Positions 1-6,100 of a DNA stretch of 7,652 nucleotides are shown here, in pieces (position 1 is the first letter of the stretch; the number at the start of each line of letters is the position of its first letter). Under the pieces are notes generated by a model. It saw nothing but the letters and a program-made list of their open reading frames with translations. It did no database searches and had not been told where the DNA came from. Location of the stretch: positions 1 through 7,652 of the forward strand of contig PAAB01000053.1 in NCBI GenBank assembly GCA_002591705.1. The letters are read 5' to 3'. Source of the stretch: Phycisphaerae bacterium (lineage in GTDB: Bacteria; Planctomycetota; Phycisphaerae; Phycisphaerales; SM1A02). The translations under genes were made by a program, and so were the position numbers.

Positions 1-363
1 AAATTTTTCTTAAATGGTAAAGAAACAGACTTATCTTACAATATAGGAGCTTCATCTTCAGGAATGCAAAGAATTGACAATGCCGGGCAATTTTATATGG
101 GATTAGGGCCGGGTGGTGCTTATGGTAATCAATTTCTTCTTTCTGACTTTTACCTTGTAGAATCAATGAGATGTACACCGGAAGATTTTTGTAAATATGA
201 AAATGGCAAATTAGTTCCAAAAACCTTTGATAACATTCCACAAAATACTTATGGTATGCATTTAGATTTTCATCCAAGCAACATGGAATATGATTCAAGT
301 GGAAATCTAACACTCGTCAAAGATAGTTCCGGAAATGGAAATCACCTTACAGTAAACGACTAA
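1..363 (+). CDS. LamG-like virion adhesin, C-terminal part (5' end outside window)
   Basis: The reading frame is open from the first base, so this is the last 120 residues of a longer protein; the methionine at 64 is internal, not the start. The visible part looks like the closing strands of a LamG/concanavalin-like domain: FFLNGKET near the left edge matches the usual 'xVNGxx' strand, and LSDFYLVESMRCTPEDF matches the 'FIDGxALxxxxF' strand of the LamG protein at 2204-3142. After it come LVPKTFD, YGMHLDF and KDSSGNGNHLTVND, which align with the tail of that other gene (YGTNGFYLNF, KDVSGNGNNWT). Such domains bind sugars or proteins on phage surfaces, so a fibre or decoration role is likely but inferred. 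The stop codon overlaps the ribosome binding site of the next gene, which suggests co-translation. The N-terminal architecture cannot be known from this window. Confidence 0.85.
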   Translation, partial: KFFLNGKETDLSYNIGASSSGMQRIDNAGQFYMGLGPGGAYGNQFLLSDFYLVESMRCTPEDFCKYENGKLVPKTFDNIPQNTYGMHLDFHPSNMEYDSSGNLTLVKDSSGNGNHLTVND

Positions 364-367
364 GGAG
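363..367 (+). promoter_or_regulatory. Ribosome binding site AGGAG overlapping the upstream stop
   Basis: TAAGGAG merges the TAA of the upstream LamG gene with AAGGAG, seven bases before the ATG at 375. This fixes the start of the SPRY/DUF7483 gene and makes translational coupling to the upstream gene likely. Confidence 0.8.
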
Positions 368-374
368 AAACTAA

Positions 375-2144
375 ATGGCTTTTAAAAGAAACAACAATGT
401 AATCGATAATCCGGGTAATAACTTTGCTACGTTGAATCCGTTAGTTCAATCATCAGCAACTTTAAGTGGAGGTAATTTAAAGTGTGCTATGGGTTCTTCC
501 GCCACAAAAGTATTTGGAAATTTTTTACTTCCTAACTCTGGAAAATGGTATTGGGAAGTTATGTTTATCTCAGGAGGAGATAACAATGAAGCTGGTGGTG
601 GAGTAGGAATTGCCAAGACTACTTCAAGCACTTCAACACATGTTGGTAATGATGCAGAATCATATGCTTATCGACAAAATGGACATAAGGCTAATTCAAG
701 TTCAGCAGAAGCATACCATGACTCTTATACCAATCTTAAAGTAATTCAATTTCTTTGGAATGGAGATAATAAATCAATAACTTTTGGAGTAGACGGATCA
801 ATGGCTACATCTGAAGCCTATGCTGAATTGAGTGGTGAATTCTACCCTGCATTTGGAGATAATAGTTCAGGTTCTAGTGCAACATTTAGCGTAAACTTCG
901 GTCAAGATCACACCTTTGCTGGAACCAAAACAGATTCTGCTGGACACGCACCAACAGACAGCAGTCCAGGTCAATTCTACTATCCACCACCTGAAGGAGC
1001 AAAAGCACTCTGTACTGCAAACTTGCCATCGTTTGATGGAAATCCACAAGAGCATTTTCGAGCAGTGACTTGGGTAGGAGATGATCCAGGAAACGGTAAT
1101 GAACGTTCTGTTACTGTTGGAATGAAAGCAGACCTAATCTGGGCAAAAAATCGTGACACAACAGACTGGCATCAAATATATGATAGTGTTAGAGGATTTG
1201 GACCTGGAAAAAATTTGAATAGTGACCAAAATGGCCCAGAAGACAAAACAGGTTATGGAACAAAATTTTCTCACATTGTAAGAACAGATGATAATAAATT
1301 TTATACTCAAAATGGTATCGAAAGTCCATATTATTATTACTTTAATGAACCAGGGAAAAATTACGTAGCCTGGACTTGGAAAGCCGGAGGCGGTGGAGGA
1401 AAATATAACATTGATGGTGTTCCTTTTGCCGACTTTGCTGATACAGGTTTGACCGCTGGTGATATTACACCAGACGGTATGAGTGTAAACACCAAAGCAG
1501 GATTTAGTATTACAAGTTTTAATTCTGGTGGTGATAATCCAGCAGCATCTATTTCACATGGATTAAATCAAAGACCTGACTTTTTTATAATGAAGCAAAC
1601 CGATGGAAATGGTGCCTGGTGGGTTTGGAGTTCAGCATTTTCAACGGCCAGTGATTATTTATATTTACACATGACTGATGGGATAAGTCAACTCACACAA
1701 CAATCTGACATGTGGGGTAGCGGACATGATGCTACAACAATCGGATTTAGATCAGGTTGGGGTATTTTAGCGAACAAACAATATATTTGTTATGCCTGGC
1801 ACTCAGTTCCTGGTTATTCTGCATTCGGCAGTTATACCGGAAACAGTTCTGCAGATGGTCCTTTTGTTTATACTGGATTTAAGCCTGCTTTTTTAATGGT
1901 AAAGCGAGTAACTGGTTCTTTTAGTGCTACGGACGGGTTATGGACAACACTTGATAGCACAAGAAAACCTTTCAATGGTGGCGCACCTAATTCACTTTAT
2001 ATGAATAATAGCGATGTAGAATTTACTGGTAATGCAAATAGAATCGACTTTCTCTCAAACGGATTTAAATTAGCAGATTCTAACAACAATGTCAACTCAA
2101 GTGAAAAATTTATTTACATGGCATTTGCTGAACATTCAATGTAA
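375..2144 (+). CDS. Phage virion adhesin: SPRY-like domain plus one DUF7483-like block
   Basis: This 589-residue protein has no signal peptide or membrane segment. Residues 1-22 (MAFKRNNN, FATLNPL) lead into a SPRY/B30.2-like beta sandwich at about 55-177: GKWYWEV, GGGVGIA, ITFGVDG, GEFYPAF, NFGQ. A linker at 204-218 (PPPEGAKALCTANLP) joins it to a block at 228-586 made of three related units. Unit A (228-338) runs from FRAVTW through ADLIWAKNR and YDSVRG to VAWTWKAGG. Unit B (376-485) runs from GFSITSF through PDFFIMK and WWVW to CYAWHSVPGYSAFG. Unit C (486-586) has DGPFVYTGFKPAFLMVKR, IDFLSNGFK and IYMAFAE. I assign these to DUF7483 from memory. The fold suggests an exposed binding protein of the tail or capsid; no catalytic motif is visible. 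The start is supported by AGGAG seven bases upstream. It follows the preceding LamG gene by 11 bases and may act with it. Confidence 0.88.
   Translation: MAFKRNNNVIDNPGNNFATLNPLVQSSATLSGGNLKCAMGSSATKVFGNFLLPNSGKWYWEVMFISGGDNNEAGGGVGIAKTTSSTSTHVGNDAESYAYRQNGHKANSSSAEAYHDSYTNLKVIQFLWNGDNKSITFGVDGSMATSEAYAELSGEFYPAFGDNSSGSSATFSVNFGQDHTFAGTKTDSAGHAPTDSSPGQFYYPPPEGAKALCTANLPSFDGNPQEHFRAVTWVGDDPGNGNERSVTVGMKADLIWAKNRDTTDWHQIYDSVRGFGPGKNLNSDQNGPEDKTGYGTKFSHIVRTDDNKFYTQNGIESPYYYYFNEPGKNYVAWTWKAGGGGGKYNIDGVPFADFADTGLTAGDITPDGMSVNTKAGFSITSFNSGGDNPAASISHGLNQRPDFFIMKQTDGNGAWWVWSSAFSTASDYLYLHMTDGISQLTQQSDMWGSGHDATTIGFRSGWGILANKQYICYAWHSVPGYSAFGSYTGNSSADGPFVYTGFKPAFLMVKRVTGSFSATDGLWTTLDSTRKPFNGGAPNSLYMNNSDVEFTGNANRIDFLSNGFKLADSNNNVNSSEKFIYMAFAEHSM
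1056..2132 (+). repeat. DUF7483-like three-unit protein block, copy 1
   Basis: Residues 228-586 of the 589-residue adhesin. About 359 residues made of units A, B and C, each with a pattern 'GF..., hydrophobic strand plus K, W...D, ...Y(I/V)xxxW or YMAF'. It aligns with the two blocks at 5219-6301 and 6368-7471, which are nearly the same length (about 361 and 368 residues). Confidence 0.7.
1809..1907 (+). repeat. 99-base direct repeat, copy 1
   Basis: It encodes PGYSAFGSYTGN...GPFVYTGFKPAF...KR. By hand alignment with 7178-7276 there are 12 mismatches in 99 bases and no gap, about half of them synonymous. A run of 26 identical bases lies at 1857-1882 (matching 7226-7251). Confidence 0.85.
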
Positions 2145-2203
2145 AACATTTCAAATAAATACAATAAACAATTTTTGCTAACTCTTTCATAAGATAAAAA
2201 AAG
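2145..2203 (+). other. Intergenic gap of 59 bases
   Basis: The longest space between genes in the window. It is very A+T-rich and contains the ATAAATA motif. I see no convincing hairpin-plus-T-tract terminator. An in-frame TAA at 2195-2197 rules out an upstream extension of the following gene past that point. No GGAG-type ribosome binding site precedes the ATG at 2204; only an A-rich tract does. Confidence 0.7.
2154..2161 (+). promoter_or_regulatory. Candidate T4-type late promoter (AATAAATA)
   Basis: AATAAATA differs from the T4 late consensus TATAAATA only at the first base and fits the relaxed NATAAATA form that I recall for T4-like cyanophages. It lies 42 bases before the ATG at 2204, in the only sizeable gap between genes, so it would drive the second LamG/SPRY gene pair. 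Motifs this short are frequent by chance in A+T-rich DNA; position is the main support. The call presumes a T4-like phage, which the window does not prove. Confidence 0.35.
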
Positions 2204-3142
2204 ATGCGTAAAATACAAAGAATTCGAGGACTTGCAACTACGCCAAAAACGGTAGCAGAGAATGCTTTATATACAGGTCACCGTGGAGAGTTAGTAAGTA
2301 TTTTTGATGCCGATGGTAAGGTAGCCGAACCATTTCTCATGGTTCATGATGGAGTTACTGCAGGTGGATGGAAATACAATGACCTTCAAGTTCCTGGTGG
2401 AGAGACAGAAGGAACAACAGATACAGGATCACAATCAGGTCAATCAACTCAACCAGCAAACGCACAAGGAATTCCTGCTGGCTGGTTGACTGAAAGTGTG
2501 ATTGATTATTCTGCTTACTTTGATGGGAACAGTTACTTCAGTAATCGAACTACTAAAGATGCAACCAACGATAATTTATTTACAATCAGTATGTGGGTTA
2601 AGAACCCCTCTCAGCACTTGTTCGGTTACAATGGCAATACAGTCGGTGAATTTGCAATAGGTTCTAGTGGTGATTTATATTGGTATCAGGAAGATTCAGG
2701 CACAGCAACCTATTATCTTGCTCCTAAAACAAGATTTAAAGATCCTTCTGCATGGTATCATTTTGTATTTGTATATGACTCTGCAAATAATACCCAAGAT
2801 GAGAGAATGAAAATGTGGGTTAACGGAAAACAATTAACAGAGTTTGAGTCTTATAACAAATATCCAAGCAATGGAGCAGGTAGCGTGTTTAATAAACCAA
2901 ATATAGTTTTAGGAGCAAATGGTAATCTTTCAAATTGTTTTAATGGTTACATGGCAAACGTTCAATTCATTGATGGTGTTGCGTTAGACGAAAGTTACTT
3001 CGGAGAAACGGTTGAAGGAAACTGGATTCATAAACCTCTTCCCGCTGATCAAGATTATGGAACAAACGGATTTTATCTGAACTTTGCAGATGAATCAAAC
3101 CTTGGAAAAGACGTGTCAGGAAACGGTAACAACTGGACATAA
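2204..3142 (+). CDS. Phage fibre-type protein: N-terminal adaptor plus LamG domain
   Basis: A 312-residue protein in three parts. Residues 1-66 (RIRGLAT, HRGELVS, LMVHDGVTAGG) resemble the short N-terminal attachment domains of phage fibres and tropism determinants, which typically show RG..., GE(L/P) and (V/I)xDGxTxGG; I cannot name a Pfam family with certainty. Residues 67-98 are a Gly/Thr/Ser/Gln-rich linker. Residues 100-270 form a LamG/concanavalin-like domain: SAYFDGNSYF, FTISMWVK, WYHFVFVYD, MKMWVNGKQL, IVLGANG, GYMANVQFIDGVAL. The end (GFYLNFADESNLGKD, SGNGNNWT) is the conserved post-LamG segment, and the protein stops exactly there. The likely role is a virion protein anchored by its N-terminus and binding host-surface glycans through LamG; that role is inferred. 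The ATG at 2204 is the first after an in-frame stop and keeps the whole adaptor, although no strong ribosome binding site precedes it. Confidence 0.85.
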   Translation: MRKIQRIRGLATTPKTVAENALYTGHRGELVSIFDADGKVAEPFLMVHDGVTAGGWKYNDLQVPGGETEGTTDTGSQSGQSTQPANAQGIPAGWLTESVIDYSAYFDGNSYFSNRTTKDATNDNLFTISMWVKNPSQHLFGYNGNTVGEFAIGSSGDLYWYQEDSGTATYYLAPKTRFKDPSAWYHFVFVYDSANNTQDERMKMWVNGKQLTEFESYNKYPSNGAGSVFNKPNIVLGANGNLSNCFNGYMANVQFIDGVALDESYFGETVEGNWIHKPLPADQDYGTNGFYLNFADESNLGKDVSGNGNNWT

Positions 3143-3151
3143 AAAACAAAT

Positions 3152-3156
3152 AGGAG
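3152..3156 (+). promoter_or_regulatory. Ribosome binding site AGGAG of the 1445-residue gene
   Basis: AGGAG lies seven bases before the ATG at 3164, the same motif and spacing as for the gene at 375. It confirms the start in the 21-base gap after the LamG gene. Confidence 0.8.
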
Positions 3157-3163
3157 AACATAA

Positions 3164-6100
3164 ATGGCACTCAAACGATCGATTGATACACCAACTAACA
3201 CTTTTGCTACGCTGAATTCTTTAGACAAATATGCGTCAACTTTAAATTTATCTGAAGGTAATTTAAAGATTCATAGTAATCAAGCAGATTACAGAGATGC
3301 TTATTCAAATATGGCTATGAGTTCTGGTAAATGGTATTGTGAAATGTGTGTGTCTTCTTCAGCCAGTCAACATCATTTTGGAGTTACTTCTCAAACAACA
3401 ATTTCAAACTTGGGTGAAAGTCAAGGCGATTCTACTAATGCAGCTAATTCTAGCATAGGTTCTGCTTATTTTTATAGTGATGGTAAATTTAGAACTTATA
3501 TTGATGGAACAAGAAGTGATTTCTCTGGTGGTTCAAGTCTTTCTAGTCCTAATATTGTTGGTGTTTTTTTAAATTTAGATGAAAACTTCATTCGTTTTTT
3601 CTTGAATGGTAGTTTACTTGGAACAATACCAAATTTGAGAAATGACCGTTATTTCTTTTCGTATAATTATCAAATGAATGCTGATCGATCAGAATGTTAT
3701 CTAAACTTCGGTCAAAACCCTAACTTCTCTGGCAACTATACACCATCAAGAATCTACATTGACGCATCTGGTTACGGTGAATTTGCCTATGAGCCACCTG
3801 AAGGGGCAATGGCACTTTGCACAGCCAACATCACACCGGCTAACGTTATCTCTGCTCCATATGTTGTTGATGAAACAGGCAATCATTCGATCTCTGTAGC
3901 CGGAACAAAAAACGTAGAGATTTCAAGTAGCAGTCCTTATCTTACTAATTTCAGTGGTAGTGTTTATATAGATGGAAGCAATGGTTCTGCCGTTCAAGGC
4001 CCAGGTAATTTTAGTCCTACAAATAACGATTACAGTATTGAATGTCACGTAAAATTTGATGAAAATGGTTGGGCAAAACAACCATCATTTTTTCAAGCAG
4101 TTCGAATGGATAATGGAAACAAGACCAATCAATTTTGGTTTGGTTATATGGGTAATGCTTTAGTTGTTTCAAAACATGGTGATGGAAATTTTTTAGTTGA
4201 ATGTCCTTGGACTCCTGAAGCGAATAGATGGTATCACATCAAGGCAGAAAGAAAATTTGGAGTAAGTTTAAATCTTTATATTGATGGTGAGCAGCTAGAT
4301 GACTTTAAAAATGAAGATAAACGTGATGCTCATAGAGATCATAACTTTGCTTCTAATTCAGATGGAATGGCTATTGGAGCAAGAGGTACTGGTGATGTCA
4401 TAAGTGGTTATATTCATGGAGTTAAATGGAAAATTGGAAACGAGATAAGATATTCTCAAGAAAGAGATGGTCTTTCTGAATTCAGCGGCTCTGCAAGAAT
4501 TTCTTTTGAAAGCCCAGAAATTAGTGGTTCACCAAATGCTCGACACACCGAAATGAAAGCACGAGCTGCACAAAATTTCAAAGGTGGAAGTTATGTGTTT
4601 GATGGCAATAAAAATAACGCAATTAAAATTCCCGAAACAGGATCAAACTTTACATTTGGGACGGATCCATACACTTTGGAAATGTGGATGTATTCTAATC
4701 CTGGGATTGAGCCTGGAAGAAGACCACTTTTAAGTCATAGATATTCGAATGTTTCTACTACAAATGAATGGGGTTGGTTTGTAAATGGGAATTCTTTTGA
4801 AGTGCATCATCCAGGTAATGTAATAATAAGTGGAGATTCTTGCTTTGGTGGTGATTCAACTGGTCAATGGTTTCATATTGCTTGGTGTAGAGAAGGAACT
4901 GGATCAAATCAAAGTAGTTTTTATGTAAATGGCGCAAGAGTTATAAATCATGAATTGAATGGAACCTACAATTGGTCAACTGATGGTGATTTATTTATTG
5001 GCTATGATTGGGAAACTGGAGTTAGTTTCTCAGGAAAATTAGCAGATATTCGAATTACAAAAGGTGAGGCACTTTATACTGGAGAAACTTTTGATGTTCC
5101 AACCGAACCACTCACCGCAACTGAAAACACTACATTACTTCTTCAACCTTGGAAACAAGCAATCACTCTAGGTGGATACAAGCAAGCAGATAAAAGTCAA
5201 GAAGGCGTAGGAGATTATTTCAGAGCAATGATTTGGAATAGTGGAAAGCCTAATGGATACGAACATCATGTTGGATTTAGACCTGACTTTTTCTGGGCAC
5301 AACAATATAACGGTGATGGCGTTCATTGGTGGGTAGATTCTGTTCGTGGGGCCGCATCTGGACTAAGTTCTGGAACTACAAATGCCGCCTCTGGAAGTTT
5401 AACTGAAGGAAGTTATTCTGGATATAATGGATACAATGGTTTTGAAGATTTCACTGACAATGGTTTTATGGTAAATGATCATGCCGGTGGTGGAGAAATT
5501 AACTACACACCTAATAGTTCTCGAAGTTATGTTGGCTTTTTAATAAAAGCAGGTGGAAAGCCATCGGCAGATGGAAAAGCAAAAATTGATGGTGTTGAAC
5601 AAGATTGTTCAGAACTAATGACGGGTGATTTGACTCTTCAACCAACTAAACTAAGTGCTGGAACAAAATCTGGATTTAGTATTGTTCGATTTACATCTTC
5701 TGGCGGAAAGATTCCACACGGATTAGGAAAAGTTCCTAATGTAATTATTTTCAAAGGAACTGCAAGTGTTGGTGGTTGGTGGATGTATCATACAAGTTTA
5801 GATAATCCAGCAACTGATGGTATGCCATTTCATGACACTGCAGGTGGTCCTAATTTCAATATAAACTTCGGTGGAATTGCAGATGAACTTGGATTTTATT
5901 GTAAATCAGGTCAAGGTGCTGTTCCTGCAGATCAAGAAACGATTGCTTATTGTTGGACAAGCATTCCCGGATTTTCTTCATTTGGTAGATATGATGCAAA
6001 TAATAGTAATGATGGCCCATTTATTAACTGTGGGTTTAGACCAAAGTTTGTTTATATAAGGTCTCTTTCTCAGGGAAGTCAAGCAAGAGAAGGTTTGGTT

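Noticed and set aside
64..363. Complete 99-residue gene starting at ATG 64
   Set aside because: The same frame is open to base 1 and the upstream residues (FFLNGKET...) fit the LamG fold, so the ATG is internal. I see no ribosome site of AGGAG quality at start spacing before it.
446..631. Minus-strand ORF of 61 residues
   Set aside because: Antisense to the SPRY region of a well-supported gene; no recognisable family and no start signal.
867..1055. Minus-strand ORF of 62 residues
   Set aside because: Antisense shadow of the SPRY/linker region, with Cys/Trp-rich composition typical of a reversed coding strand.
2145..2203. Rho-independent terminator after the 589-residue gene
   Set aside because: There are T-tracts and A-tracts but no G+C-containing stem before a T-run; only very short A/T pairings can be drawn.
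2967..3170. Minus-strand ORF across the junction of two genes
   Set aside because: It covers the end of the LamG gene and the start of the giant adhesin, both clearly coding on the + strand; no family seen.
4942..4949. TATAAATC, one mismatch from the T4 late promoter
   Set aside because: It is deep inside the giant adhesin's LamG 2 and encodes conserved-fold residues; one-mismatch octamers are expected many times in A+T-rich DNA of this length.
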